DNA from: Actinomyces sp. Marseille-P3109
GTDB lineage: Bacteria; Actinomycetota; Actinomycetes; Actinomycetales; Actinomycetaceae
Direction of reading: 5' to 3'
DNA length: 64,000 bases
NCBI RefSeq assembly: GCF_900323545.1
Contig: NZ_OOHN01000008.1
Location: 1,107,144 to 1,171,143, forward strand
Shown: piece after piece, positions 38,285-47,759 of the stretch
Layout: every line of letters starts with the position of its first letter
Numbering within the stretch: the first letter of the stretch is position 1
Program-made: the position numbers and the translations under genes
The notes under the pieces: model-generated
The model's input: only the letters and a program-made list of their open reading frames with translations
The model's database searches: none
What the model was told of the DNA's origin: nothing

Positions 38285-38530
38285 TCAGGCCTGGGAGTGG
38301 AAGGTGCGGTGGAGCACGTCAAGCTGCTGCTCGCGAGTCAGCTTGACGAAGTTGACGGCGTAGCCGGAGACGCGGACCGTGAGGTTCGGGTAGTTCTCCG
38401 GGTGCTCCATCGCGTCCTCGAGGGTGTTGCGGTCCAGGACGTTGATGTTGGCGTGGTACAGGCCCTTGACGCCGCCGTTGTCCTGACGCTGCGCCTTCAT
38501 GGAGGCGAGGCGCTCTTCATACGTGGCCAT
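38285..38530 (-). CDS. grcA: Separate glycyl-radical domain protein (GrcA/YfiD-like)
   Basis: 81 residues. After a 22-residue basic helical head the protein is simply the last 60 residues of a pyruvate formate-lyase: [19 protein letters not shown], then RVSGYAV with the radical glycine at Gly56, then [16 protein letters not shown]. In E. coli the homologue YfiD is a spare part that rescues oxygen-cleaved PflB. Here the neighbouring PflB lacks this domain, so the small protein should be required, not spare. It has its own ribosome site (AAAGGGG) and lies 77 bases after the pflB stop and 23 before pflA. Confidence 0.93.
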   Translation of the reverse strand: MATYEERLASMKAQRQDNGGVKGLYHANINVLDRNTLEDAMEHPENYPNLTVRVSGYAVNFVKLTREQQLDVLHRTFHSQA

Positions 38531-38607
38531 GGTGGCCCCTTTCTGAGGTGATGTTATCGATGTGTGAGAGGTTGCTGCGGTGTGATCAGCCGGGGAAGCC
38601 GGCTGGA

Positions 38608-40722
38608 TCAGATCTCGGCGCAGTCGTCGGGAACGAATCCGGCGTCGAGGATGCCCACGAGGTTGGCGACGCGCTCATCGAGCGTACGGCCCAGACCCTG
38701 CGGGGTGATCGTGTTGGTCAGCGAGATGCCGTCCAGGGCGTCGTTGTAGTCGAGCTTGCCAACGCTGAGCATCGAGGCGACCATGCCGTGGGTGTCCATC
38801 CCGTTCTCCGGGTTGGCGCCGGGCGAGAAGGGGGTGCCCTTCTGGTGACCCGAGGGGAAGGAGCCCGTGGCCTTGCCGTAGACGACGTTGGAGGTGATCG
38901 TCAGCACCGACTGGGTCGGGATGGCGTCCCGGTAGAAGGGCTGAGCCTTGATCTTCGACATGATCGTGTGGACCACGGTGGCTGCGATGTCGTCGGCGCG
39001 GTCATCGTCGTTGCCGTAGATCGGGAAGTCGCCCTCGGTGACATAGTCGACCACCAGGCCGGTCTCATCACGCACCGGGGTGACCTTGGCGTACTTGATG
39101 GCAGCCAGGGAGTCGGCCACGATCGACAGGCCGGCGATGCCGCAGCCCATGGTGCGCACGATGTCGGAGTCGTGCAGCGCCATCTCGATGGACTCGTAGG
39201 CGTAACGGTCATGGCAGTAGTGGATGATGTTGAGGGCCTCGACGTAGGTGGCCACCACCCAGTCCAGCATCTTCTCGTACTTGTCCCACACCTCGTCGAA
39301 GTCGAGGGGGCCGTCGCCCTCGATACCGGGCAGACCGGAGACGACCTGCTTGCCGGTCATCTCGTCGCGACCGCCGTTGATGGCGTAGAGCAGGGCCTTG
39401 GCGGAGTTGACGCGGGCGCCGAAGAACTGCATCTGCTTACCCACGCGCATCGGGGACACGCAGCAGGCGATCGCGGCGTCGTCGCCCCAGTGGTCACGGA
39501 TCTGCTCGTCGGCCTCGTACTGGATGGAGGAGGTCGTGATCGAGATCAGGGCGCAGAAGTCCTTGTAGCCCTGCGGCAGGTTCTCGTCCCAGAAGATCGT
39601 GATGTTCGGCTCCGGGGCGGGACCGAGGTTGCGCAGGGTCTGCAGCAGACGGAAGGAGGTCTTGGTGACCAGGGAGCGACCGTCCTCGCCGAAGCCGGCG
39701 TCGGACCAGGTGGCCCAGTAGGGGTCACCGGAGAAGATCTGGTCGTAGTCGATGGTGCGCAGGAAGCGCGTGATGCGCAGCTTCATGACGATGTTGTCGA
39801 TGAGCTCCTGGGCTCGGCTCTCATCGATGACGCCGTTGCGCAGGTCCCTCTCGAAGTAGATGTCCAGGAAGCCGGAGAGACGGCCGATGCTCATGGCGGC
39901 ACCGTCCTGGGACTTCACGGAGGCCAGGTAGGCGAAGTAGGTCCACTGGACCGCCTCGTGGGCGTTCTTGGCCGGGCCGGAGATGTCGTAGCCGTAGGAG
40001 GCGGCCATGACCTTGAGCTTCTTGAGGGCCTTGATCTGCTCGGAGTGCTCCTCGCGGTAGCGGGCCCAGTGCTCGGAGAAGGGTTTGTCCGCCACGGCGT
40101 CCTTGGCCCTCTGCTTCTCCTCAATGAGGAAGTCGGCACCGTAGAGCGCCACCCGGCGGTAGTCGCCGATGATGCGACCGCGGCCGTAGGCGTCGGGCAG
40201 ACCGGTGATGATGTGGCTGGAGCGCGCCGCACGGATGCGCGGGGTGTAGATGTCGAAGACCGCGTCGTTGTGGGTCTTGCGGTAGCGGGTGAAGATCTTC
40301 TTGACCTCGGGGTCGACCTCCTTGCCCGCCTCCTTGATCGCGGTCTCCACCATGCGCCAGCCACCGTTGGGCATCATGGCGCGACGCAGCGGGGAATCCG
40401 TCTGCAGGCCAACGATGACGTCGTCGTCCTCGCTGATGTAGCCGGCAGGGAAGGCGTCGATGTCAGCGGGAGTGTGGGTGTCGACGTCAAGGATGCGGAC
40501 CTTGCGCTCCTCGGAGAGGTAGTCCTTCTCCAGGGTGTCCCACAGGCGCAGGGTCTTGTCCGTGGCGCCCGCGAGGAACGAGGCGTCACCCTCGTAGGGG
40601 GTGTAGTTACGCTGGATGAAGTCGCGGACGTCAATGTCCTCGGTCCACGGTCCGGTAACGAAGCCCTCCCAGGCGTCATTGCCGCTCACCGTGGTGGCAG
40701 ATGTTGTGACCTCAGTGGTCAT
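38608..40722 (-). CDS. pflB: Pyruvate formate-lyase core lacking the glycyl-radical domain
   Basis: 704 residues against about 760 for a complete enzyme. It converts pyruvate and CoA to acetyl-CoA and formate. The active-site pair Cys420-Cys421 ([11 protein letters not shown]) matches E. coli Cys418-Cys419, and the substrate-site and barrel segments are well conserved ([40 protein letters not shown]). The protein stops at [16 protein letters not shown], just before the point where the HLNVNV...RVSGYAV radical domain should begin; that domain is the next gene. GAGGAGGG precedes the ATG. A stop, a 77-base gap and a new ribosome site argue against a sequencing frameshift. Confidence 0.95.
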   Translation of the reverse strand: MTTEVTTSATTVSGNDAWEGFVTGPWTEDIDVRDFIQRNYTPYEGDASFLAGATDKTLRLWDTLEKDYLSEERKVRILDVDTHTPADIDAFPAGYISEDDDVIVGLQTDSPLRRAMMPNGGWRMVETAIKEAGKEVDPEVKKIFTRYRKTHNDAVFDIYTPRIRAARSSHIITGLPDAYGRGRIIGDYRRVALYGADFLIEEKQRAKDAVADKPFSEHWARYREEHSEQIKALKKLKVMAASYGYDISGPAKNAHEAVQWTYFAYLASVKSQDGAAMSIGRLSGFLDIYFERDLRNGVIDESRAQELIDNIVMKLRITRFLRTIDYDQIFSGDPYWATWSDAGFGEDGRSLVTKTSFRLLQTLRNLGPAPEPNITIFWDENLPQGYKDFCALISITTSSIQYEADEQIRDHWGDDAAIACCVSPMRVGKQMQFFGARVNSAKALLYAINGGRDEMTGKQVVSGLPGIEGDGPLDFDEVWDKYEKMLDWVVATYVEALNIIHYCHDRYAYESIEMALHDSDIVRTMGCGIAGLSIVADSLAAIKYAKVTPVRDETGLVVDYVTEGDFPIYGNDDDRADDIAATVVHTIMSKIKAQPFYRDAIPTQSVLTITSNVVYGKATGSFPSGHQKGTPFSPGANPENGMDTHGMVASMLSVGKLDYNDALDGISLTNTITPQGLGRTLDERVANLVGILDAGFVPDDCAEI

Positions 40723-40864
40723 CCGTGCCCTCCTCGTGTGGGTGACCGGAGAGCCACCCGGTTGTTGTCGCCCTTGTGAGGCGAGGCGGCACATCGGCGC
40801 GCCGTCACTCTCAGAGTAGAACTCCGGCGAGGCCTTGTGGGCCACTGGTCCCAAGAAGAGCCGG

Positions 40865-40878
40865 TGTGATGACTCACA
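40865..40878. promoter_or_regulatory. TGTGA-N4-TCACA palindrome upstream of pflB
   Basis: Perfect TGTGA and TCACA arms with a 4-base spacer, 143 bases before the pflB start. The arms match CRP/GlxR and Rex half-sites, but the usual spacer for those is 6. Confidence 0.4.
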
Positions 40879-40901
40879 GGCCGATCAACACCACCCCAAA
40901 C

Positions 40902-40918
40902 TAGGACATAGGTCCCTA
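40902..40918. promoter_or_regulatory. GGAC-N4-GTCC palindrome, pfl site 1
   Basis: Read on the minus strand it is TAGGGAC-CTAT-GTCCTA. Core arms GGAC and GTCC are at 40904-40907 and 40912-40915, about 185 bases before pflB. A second copy and a third near lpdA share the pattern. Confidence 0.5.
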
Positions 40919-41027
40919 TCGCTACCGTTCGGAAAGATGATCGTCGCCCGAAAACAACGTCGCTCTACCTTCGACGATATCGGCGAACGGGAGCACGCCC
41001 GCAGGCTGTCGGCCTATCACAAAGATT

Positions 41028-41041
41028 AGGACAGGTGTCCC
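41028..41041. promoter_or_regulatory. GGAC-N4-GTCC palindrome, pfl site 2
   Basis: AGGAC-AGGT-GTCCC, core arms at 41029-41032 and 41037-41040. On the plus strand it shares TAGGACA-N3-GTCCC with site 1. Confidence 0.45.
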
Positions 41042-41107
41042 AGTGGCGGTCGGCTGCATGGTCGACAACGAGCGCGCCAGAAGCCGCGCCGCACCGCCGA
41101 TGCACGC

Positions 41108-43156
41108 CTACTCGGCCCCAAGGTCCCGGACCGCCACGACGCCGTCAGCGGCGGTAGCCGCCGTCCTGGCAATGTCGGCCGCCAGCATGCCGAAGTCCTC
41201 CAGCAGCTCGGCCCGGGAGGCGGTGTCGATGAACTGACGCGGGATGCCGATGCGACGGAAGACCGGGGAGCCTGCCTCACCGGGACGGGAGGCCTGGTGG
41301 TCCTCCACAGCATCGCGCAGCTGGGACCCGATGCCTCCGTCAACCAGTCCGTCCTCGATCACGACGACGACGTCGGCCTCGGCTGCGGCCCGGACAAGAG
41401 GATCGGGAGCCGGGATGACCCAGTGCGGGTGCACCACCGCGACGGTGCGGCCCTCCTGCTGAAGGGTCCGTCCGGCCTCGCAGGCCTGAGCCGCCATGGC
41501 GCCCACGCCCACCAGGAGGATATGAGGCGCGCCCACCGTGCCCCGACTCTCGAGCAGCACGTCGACGACGTCGAAGGCATCCGCCTCCCCCGTCTCCCCA
41601 CTCTCCTCGTCCTGCAGGCCCTGGTCATCAACCACCTGCTCGAGGCGGCGCACCACCGGCAGCGGGTCGGGCAGAGTTCCCTTGGGGTAGCGCACCACCG
41701 TGGGGGCGTCGTCGGTGGTCACGGCCTGACGCAGGCTCTCACGCAGCGTCGCCTCGTCCCGGGGAGCCGCCAGGCGCAGGCCCGGGACGTGAGCCAGCAG
41801 CGCCATGTCCCACATGCCGTTGTGGCTGGCCCCGTCCGTGCCGGTGATCCCGGCTCGATCCAGGACTACCGTCACTCCTGCGCGGTGGAGAGCGACATCC
41901 ATGAGGACCTGGTCGAAAGCGCGGTTGAGGAAGGTGGCGTAGAGGGCCACCACGGGGTGCATCCCGGAGAACGCCAGCCCGGCGGAGAAGGTGAGCGCGT
42001 GCTGCTCGGCGATGCCGACGTCGATGACCCGCTCCGGCATGGCGTCGGCCAAGGGCTGGAGACCCACGGGAGCCTGCATCGCAGCGGTGACCCCGACGAT
42101 CCGCTCGTCGCCGCGCGCCAGCGACACGATCTCCTCGGCGAAGACGGAGGTCCACCCGAAGCGCTCGGCCACGACCGGCAGCCCGGTCTCGGGATGGATC
42201 TGGCCCACGGCGTGGAAGCGGTCTGGAACGTGCTCCTCGGCGGGGGTGTATCCGCGCCCCTTCTCGGTGATGACGTGGACGATGACCGGTTCGGCGTACT
42301 CGCGGGCCCGGGTGAGGGCGAACTCGATGGCGGTGATGTCGTGGCCGTCGACGGGTCCGGTGTACTTGATTCCCAGGTCCTCGAAGAAGGCCGAGGGGAC
42401 GAGGACGTCCTTGAGTCCCCGCTTGAGGCCGTGCAGGGCGTCGAAGGCCGCCCGGCCGGGCGCCCCCTGGGACAGGAGCGTGCGCTTGACCCCGGTCAGG
42501 ACGCGCTCGTAGCCGGGATTCGTGCGCAGCGCGTCGAGGTGGTGGGCCAGTCCCCCGATGGTGGGGGCGTAGGAGCGTCCGTTGTCGTTGACGACGATGA
42601 CCAGGTGCCGGTCTGAGGAGTCGGCGATGTTGTCCAGGGCCTCCCAGGCCATGCCGCCGGTCATGGCGCCGTCACCGATGACGGCGACCACGTGGCGCTC
42701 GTCGTGGCCCTGGAGGTGGTTGGCTCGGGCGATGCCGTCCGCCCAGGACAGCGAGGTGGAGGCGTGGGAGTTCTCCACGACGTCGTGAACGGACTCGGCC
42801 CGCGACGGGTAACCGGACAGCCCTCCGCGCTCGCGCAGGTGGGTGAAGTCCTGCCGGCCGGTGAGCAGCTTGTGGACGTAGGCCTGGTGACCGGTGTCGA
42901 AGACGATGGTGTCCCGCGGCGAGCGGAAGGTGCGGTGCAGGGCGATCGTCAGCTCCACGACACCGAGGTTGGGACCCAGGTGGCCGCCGGTGCGCGCCAC
43001 CGAGGCGACGAGGTGGCGACGGATCTCGGCCGCGAGCGCCACCAGCTCGTCGCTGGTGAGGCGGTTGAGGTCGGCGGGCTTCCTCACTGAGGAAAGAAGC
43101 GCTCGGCTGCCCTTGCCCTGCTTGGCGGGCCGACCAGTGTGCTCAGCTGCTGGCAC
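41108..43156 (-). CDS. dxs: 1-deoxy-D-xylulose-5-phosphate synthase
   Basis: 682 residues. It condenses pyruvate and glyceraldehyde 3-phosphate, the first step of the MEP isoprenoid route. Motifs include HLGPNLGVVELTIALH, the thiamine diphosphate motif VIGDGAMTGGMAWEALDN, and the C-terminal transketolase domain (DRAGITGTDGASHNG, then VGVGAMAAQACEA). An acidic insert of about 25 residues (around DDQGLQDEESGETGEADA) precedes the last domain. The GTG at 43156 was chosen for the strong AAGGAGG 7 bases upstream; in-frame ATGs further upstream extend into non-conserved sequence. Confidence 0.96.
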   Translation of the reverse strand: MPAAEHTGRPAKQGKGSRALLSSVRKPADLNRLTSDELVALAAEIRRHLVASVARTGGHLGPNLGVVELTIALHRTFRSPRDTIVFDTGHQAYVHKLLTGRQDFTHLRERGGLSGYPSRAESVHDVVENSHASTSLSWADGIARANHLQGHDERHVVAVIGDGAMTGGMAWEALDNIADSSDRHLVIVVNDNGRSYAPTIGGLAHHLDALRTNPGYERVLTGVKRTLLSQGAPGRAAFDALHGLKRGLKDVLVPSAFFEDLGIKYTGPVDGHDITAIEFALTRAREYAEPVIVHVITEKGRGYTPAEEHVPDRFHAVGQIHPETGLPVVAERFGWTSVFAEEIVSLARGDERIVGVTAAMQAPVGLQPLADAMPERVIDVGIAEQHALTFSAGLAFSGMHPVVALYATFLNRAFDQVLMDVALHRAGVTVVLDRAGITGTDGASHNGMWDMALLAHVPGLRLAAPRDEATLRESLRQAVTTDDAPTVVRYPKGTLPDPLPVVRRLEQVVDDQGLQDEESGETGEADAFDVVDVLLESRGTVGAPHILLVGVGAMAAQACEAGRTLQQEGRTVAVVHPHWVIPAPDPLVRAAAEADVVVVIEDGLVDGGIGSQLRDAVEDHQASRPGEAGSPVFRRIGIPRQFIDTASRAELLEDFGMLAADIARTAATAADGVVAVRDLGAE

Positions 43157-43592
43157 GGTGCGCCTCCTTGTCGAAGGTGATGTCGAGTGTGGTGAGGTGT
43201 CGTTCATGCGGTGGTGCGTCGTCGGCCACCGAGCTGGTGGAGCGGATGAGAGGATGCGGAGGCACCCGGGAAAGGGTAGCCGGTGGGCACGCAATGATGT
43301 TTCTGCGGTGGTGGTACTCCTCCTGACGTCACCGCTTCGGTGGCGGTATCACAGCCTGTCTCCGTGCCGATCGCCGAGCCGGTCTCGATGCCGGTCTCGA
43401 TGCCGGTCTCATGCTGGCCTTCAGCATAGGGCGGTCCTGGCCGCCGTACAGTCACGTGTCACGCGGGTCACGGATAAGCACGTACTGTATGCCTTGACCG
43501 TCGGAACCCTTCGCGCCGGCCGGTCCGTGGCGTCGTCGCACCTGACCGCCCGACCGCCCGACCGCCCTCAGGACAGCCTTCCAGGAGGAACC
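43157..43592. other. Intergenic region between divergent dxs and S9 peptidase genes
   Basis: 436 bases with no supported gene. It holds a 12-bp tandem repeat (43378-43411). Promoters for both genes are expected here; TACTGT in the right half is a possible -10 for the peptidase gene, without a clear -35. Confidence 0.5.
43378..43411. repeat. 12-bp tandem repeat upstream of dxs
   Basis: GCCGGTCTCGAT occurs at 43378 and 43390, with a partial third copy at 43402. The short period invites copy-number variation between strains. Confidence 0.85.
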
Positions 43593-45620
43593 ATGAGCAT
43601 CACAGCCCCCTTCGGCACCTGGCCCTCACCCATCACTCCAGGCACGATCACGACCCGGACGGTTCTGCTGTCCCAGGTTCGTGTGGACGGAGGCGATACC
43701 TACTGGGTGGAGCAGCGCGCCTCGCAGGCAGGGCGCAACGTCCTGCTGCGCCGTAACGGGGACGGTCAGATCGGAGAGGTGCTTCCGCTGACGCCGGCCG
43801 ACGAGCTGGTCGACGTGCGTACCCGGGTGCACGAGTACGGCGGAAGGGCCTACGCCGTCGACGGCGGGATCATCGTGGTTTCCCATGCTGGGGACGGGCG
43901 CCTGTACCGCTATGACGTGGCGCACCGCCTGCGCGGTCTGGTTCCCTTGACCATCTACGGCGACGTGCGTCATGGCGACCTGGAGATCGACACGGGCCGT
44001 GGCCTGGTCTACGCGGTCCGCGAGGACCACCGTGGCGAGGGCGAGGCGGTCAACACCCTGGTGGCGATTCCTCTGGACGGCTCGGCCGCCCGTGACGACT
44101 CGCGTGTGCTCACGCTGGTGTCGGGAACGGACTTCGTGGTCGCCCCGACGCTCTCGCCCGACGGCGAGCACCTGGCCTGGATCACCTGGGACCACCCGGG
44201 TATGCCGTGGGACAACGCCTCCCTGCACGTGGGCGACCTGAATCCGGACGGGACGATCGGCGAGCAGGCGCTGGTGGACGGCGGTGACGGGCACTCGGTC
44301 TCCGAGCCGCGCTGGACCGAGGAGTGCGACCTGGTTCATGGCTCGAACGCCTCGGGCTTCTGGAACCTCTATCGCACCGAGGGCTTCCCGGTGCGCGGCA
44401 CCAACCGTCCGGGATGGTCCGAGAAGCTGCGCACCCGCCCCCTGCACCCGGCCGAGGTCACGTTCACCACCCCGGCCTGGCAGCTGGGACCGCACTCCTT
44501 CGACGTACTCGACGCCGACCACATCATCGCCTCCTGGGCCCAGGACGCGGTCTCCCACCTGGGCACCATCAAGCTCGCCAACGGCGAGCTCGAGGAGTGG
44601 AACGTGGGCTGGCAGCCGATCGGCAACGTGGCCTCCAGCGCCGGTCGCGTCGTCATGCTGGCCTCCAACGAGATGACGATGCCAAGCATCGTGGAGGTCA
44701 AGAACAGCACGGTGCAGGTGCTGCGCGGCTCGGGTGAGTTCGAGCCCGAGGGCCTCGGGGTGTCCTTCCCCGAGCCGGTCTCCTGGCCCACGAGCGATGG
44801 TGCGAGCGCTCACGGCTTCTACTACCCGCCGACGTCGGCCTCCCACGTGGGCGGCGAGGGCGAGCTGCCACCCCTCATCGTCAACGTCCACGGCGGCCCG
44901 ACGGCGACGGCCGTGCCCGGCTACGACCTGCGCATCCAGTACTGGACCAGTCGGGGCTTCGCCTATCTCGACGTCAACTACCGCGGCTCCATGGGCTACG
45001 GCACCGGCTACCGCAAGGCCCTCGAGGGCAAGTGGGGCATCTACGACGTCGACGACTGCGTCAGCGGCGTCCAGCACCTGGTGGACGCCGGGCTCGTGGA
45101 TCCGCGCCGCATCGCGATCCGCGGCGGATCGGCCGGCGGTTTCACGGTGCTGTCGGCGATCACCCGCTCCTCGGCGTTCACGGCCGCCAGCTCCTGCTTC
45201 GGGGTGACCGATCTCAAGAGGCTGGTGCGCACGACCCACAAGTTCGAGTCGCACTACATCGGCCAGCTCATGGGCACCCACGACATTGACGACCCGGTTC
45301 TGGACGAGCGCAGCCCCATCAACCACATCGAGGACATCAGTGTGCCGCTGCTGCTCATCCAGGGCTCGGAGGACCCGATCGTCCCGGCTGAGCAGGCCAC
45401 CGCCATGTACGAGGCTCTCAAGGAGGCCGGCGCGCCGGTGGCCCTGGAGGTCTTCCAGGGCGAGGGCCACGGGTTCCGTCTGGCCGCGAACATCCGGCGC
45501 CGCTACGAGGCCGAGCTGAGCTTCTACCGCCAGGTGTGGAACATCGGCGGCTCCTGCTCGGGGTCCGAGCGGCGCGGTGAGGAGGACACCTTCATGGTCA
45601 AGGTGGAGAACCTGCGCTGA
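43593..45620 (+). CDS. S9-family prolyl oligopeptidase-like peptidase
   Basis: 675 residues, no signal peptide. An N-terminal beta-propeller of about 400 residues (repeated blades such as TLSPDGEHLAWITWDHPG) precedes an alpha/beta hydrolase domain. The nucleophile is Ser513 in RGGSAGGF, the Asp is near residue 594 in GSEDPIVP, and the His is near 624 in GEGHGF. It most resembles the acylaminoacyl/dipeptidyl peptidase branch and probably cleaves short cytosolic peptides. GGAGGAA precedes the ATG. It overlaps the ClC gene by one base (TGATG). Confidence 0.92.
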   Translation: MSITAPFGTWPSPITPGTITTRTVLLSQVRVDGGDTYWVEQRASQAGRNVLLRRNGDGQIGEVLPLTPADELVDVRTRVHEYGGRAYAVDGGIIVVSHAGDGRLYRYDVAHRLRGLVPLTIYGDVRHGDLEIDTGRGLVYAVREDHRGEGEAVNTLVAIPLDGSAARDDSRVLTLVSGTDFVVAPTLSPDGEHLAWITWDHPGMPWDNASLHVGDLNPDGTIGEQALVDGGDGHSVSEPRWTEECDLVHGSNASGFWNLYRTEGFPVRGTNRPGWSEKLRTRPLHPAEVTFTTPAWQLGPHSFDVLDADHIIASWAQDAVSHLGTIKLANGELEEWNVGWQPIGNVASSAGRVVMLASNEMTMPSIVEVKNSTVQVLRGSGEFEPEGLGVSFPEPVSWPTSDGASAHGFYYPPTSASHVGGEGELPPLIVNVHGGPTATAVPGYDLRIQYWTSRGFAYLDVNYRGSMGYGTGYRKALEGKWGIYDVDDCVSGVQHLVDAGLVDPRRIAIRGGSAGGFTVLSAITRSSAFTAASSCFGVTDLKRLVRTTHKFESHYIGQLMGTHDIDDPVLDERSPINHIEDISVPLLLIQGSEDPIVPAEQATAMYEALKEAGAPVALEVFQGEGHGFRLAANIRRRYEAELSFYRQVWNIGGSCSGSERRGEEDTFMVKVENLR

Positions 45621-47713
45621 TGGATCATGCCTGGAAGAGGCTGTCCCAGCCCCTGACAAGGCGCGCGGGCAGCCTCTTCCGTCATCATCGCCTCGGGCTC
45701 TACATCCTGGCGGTGCTGGTAGGGCTCGCCTCGGGTCTGGGGGCCGTACTGTTCCGGCTGGGGATCGACGCCTGGTCCCGGCTGCTGAGCGGGGCCAACG
45801 ACTACACGGAGTCGATGGGGCCCTCGGTCGGGTCTCTGGCGGCGCTCGGCACCTGGTTCGTCCTGGCGGCCCCGGTGCTCTCGGGGCTCATCGTGGGTCC
45901 TGTCATGTCCCGGCTGGGTCATACGCCCACCGGTCACGGGGTGGCCGGCGTCATCTGGTCGACGCGCCACGGCGACGGCACGATGGCACCGCTCCCAGCT
46001 CTGGCCGTGACGACGTCGTCGGCTCTGACGATCGGTGGGGGCGGCTCGGTGGGTCCGGAGGGACCGATCGCAGAGCTGGGCGCCTCGACGGCAAGCCTCA
46101 TCGGGCGGGGCCTGCGCCTGCCGAAGCTCCCGATCCGCTACCTGGCTGCCGCCGGAACTGCCGCTGGGATCGCGGCGGCCTTCAACGCTCCGCTGGCGGG
46201 GGCCTTCTTCGCCCTGGAGGTCGTCCTCATGGGCTTCAGCTCGGATGCCTTCATCGTCATCGTCCTGGCCTGTGTGACCTCGACGGTTCTGTCCCACCAT
46301 CTTCTGGGGACGACCCTGTCACTGTCGCTGCCCTACCTGGACCTATCCGGGGACGCCCAGCTCGGATGGGTCGCTCTCCTGGGTGTGGTGGGCGGATGCG
46401 TCGGCATCGGCTTCATGCGCCTTCGCTTCATCGTGCTCGACGCCCTGACCCGCGCCTGGCAGCGACTGGGCGTCCCGATCTGGGTGCGTCCCGGTATCGG
46501 GGGTCTGGCGGTGGGCGGCATCCTGCTCGTCCTGCCTGAGATGTACGGGGAGTCCTCGGCGACGCTCAACCGGGCACTGGCGGGCCGCTACACCCTGGTG
46601 CTGCTGCTCGTCCTGTGCCTGGGCAAGATGCTGGCCACCTCGATGACGCTCGGGATGGGGTTCGTCGGCGGGGTGTTCGCCCCATCCCTGTTCATCGGGG
46701 GGACGCTCGGCGCGGCCTTCGGGACCCTGGTCGCGCCCTCCTATGCCCCGGCAGCCGGGGTCTTCGGGGTCATCGGGATGGGTGCGGTGTTCGCCGGTGC
46801 GGCTCGCGCACCGATGACTGCGGTCCTGCTCATCATCGAGATGACCGGCCAGCACGCGCTGCTGCTGCCCCTCATGCTGGCCACGGTGCTAGCCACCTTC
46901 GCCAGCCGCTTCCTGTCGCGTGGGACGCTGTTCACCGAGGAGCTGCGCCGCCGCGGTGAGGATGTTGAGGACCCGATGACCACCACGCTCATGGGGCGTA
47001 CCCGCGCCTCCAGGATCATGGTGGAACCGCCGGCTGTGGTGGAGGAGACGATGACGGTGCGGCAGGCGGCCGCCCTCATGAGCCGGCACGGCGTCTCGAT
47101 CCTGCCCGTCGTGCGGACGAGGACCGGTTCTCACGACGTTCGCAGCGGTGCTCACGACGACGGCCCCGCACCGACGTCCAAGGGCGCCGGGAGCACCGAG
47201 AGTGGTATCGGGTCCGGCGCCGAGACAACTGCGAAGACTGACGCTGGCAGCGCCCCACGGTTCATGGGTGAGCTGCTCGGCTGCATCACAGCCGCACAGC
47301 TCACCGACGCGCTTCTCAAGGAGGAGCCTGACGACGTCGGCGACGGCTCCCGACCGTCACCGACGGTGACGGACCTGCCTTTGGTCACTGCCCGCCTGAC
47401 GGCTGAGGCCGAGGCGACCGACGTGCTCGAGGCCCTGACCAGCACTCGCCTGGAGGGTCTGCCGGTGGTCACCCCAGTGGAGGGCTCCAGCAGAGACCGG
47501 CCCGGTGAGCAGCTGGCAGGCTGGGTGTCTCAAAGGATCGTCGTGGAGAGGATCTACGAGGTACAGGCCCGGGCTCGCACCGCGGCCGCCACCTACACCT
47601 CGCTGGGCTCCCGCCTGCAGCACCGGTGGTACTCCCGTCCCGTTCCCCGGCGCAGGATCGGCCGGATCGGCCGGATCAGCTCACGCGGCTCTCTTCACTC
47701 GCGACGCCGGTAG
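45620..47713 (+). CDS. ClC-family chloride channel/antiporter with CBS domains
   Basis: 697 residues. About ten to twelve membrane helices span residues 25-440. ClC filter motifs are present: GGGGSVGPEGPI, whose Glu corresponds to the gating glutamate of H+/Cl- antiporters, and GGVFAPS. A C-terminal cytoplasmic part holds two CBS-like segments (TVRQAAALMSRHGVSILPVV and ATDVLEALTSTRLEGLPVV), separated by a Ser/Gly/Thr-rich linker of about 70 residues. The tail is very Arg-rich. A GGHNLP-like SLP anion site is not obvious, so ion selectivity is uncertain. Coupled to the S9 peptidase gene by a one-base overlap. Confidence 0.92.
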   Translation: MDHAWKRLSQPLTRRAGSLFRHHRLGLYILAVLVGLASGLGAVLFRLGIDAWSRLLSGANDYTESMGPSVGSLAALGTWFVLAAPVLSGLIVGPVMSRLGHTPTGHGVAGVIWSTRHGDGTMAPLPALAVTTSSALTIGGGGSVGPEGPIAELGASTASLIGRGLRLPKLPIRYLAAAGTAAGIAAAFNAPLAGAFFALEVVLMGFSSDAFIVIVLACVTSTVLSHHLLGTTLSLSLPYLDLSGDAQLGWVALLGVVGGCVGIGFMRLRFIVLDALTRAWQRLGVPIWVRPGIGGLAVGGILLVLPEMYGESSATLNRALAGRYTLVLLLVLCLGKMLATSMTLGMGFVGGVFAPSLFIGGTLGAAFGTLVAPSYAPAAGVFGVIGMGAVFAGAARAPMTAVLLIIEMTGQHALLLPLMLATVLATFASRFLSRGTLFTEELRRRGEDVEDPMTTTLMGRTRASRIMVEPPAVVEETMTVRQAAALMSRHGVSILPVVRTRTGSHDVRSGAHDDGPAPTSKGAGSTESGIGSGAETTAKTDAGSAPRFMGELLGCITAAQLTDALLKEEPDDVGDGSRPSPTVTDLPLVTARLTAEAEATDVLEALTSTRLEGLPVVTPVEGSSRDRPGEQLAGWVSQRIVVERIYEVQARARTAAATYTSLGSRLQHRWYSRPVPRRRIGRIGRISSRGSLHSRRR

Positions 47714-47759
47714 CCGCGGCTCCGTCACCGAGAGCTACCGATGAGCCGCCGATCATCCA

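Larger units (their letters stand above)
40723..41107. other. Regulatory region upstream of pflB
   Basis: 385 bases between pflB and the dxs stop with no supported gene. A 64-codon reading frame at 40835-41029 has no ribosome site or recognisable sequence. The region is less GC-rich than its surroundings and holds two GGAC-N4-GTCC palindromes and one TGTGA-N4-TCACA palindrome, listed separately. Confidence 0.6.

Noticed and set aside
38531..38607. pflB and grcA as one gene broken by a frameshift or sequencing error
   Set aside because: The two are separated by a stop, 77 non-coding bases and a ribosome site. The small protein has its own N-terminal head, and no frame in the gap continues the pflB sequence.
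40835..41029. 64-codon frame upstream of pflB
   Set aside because: No ribosome site, a GTG start and no recognisable sequence. It overlaps the palindromic regulatory region.
43204..43455. Repeat-containing 83-codon frame (ETGIETGIETG) before dxs
   Set aside because: The pattern follows from the 12-bp tandem repeat; no start context or similarity supports a gene.
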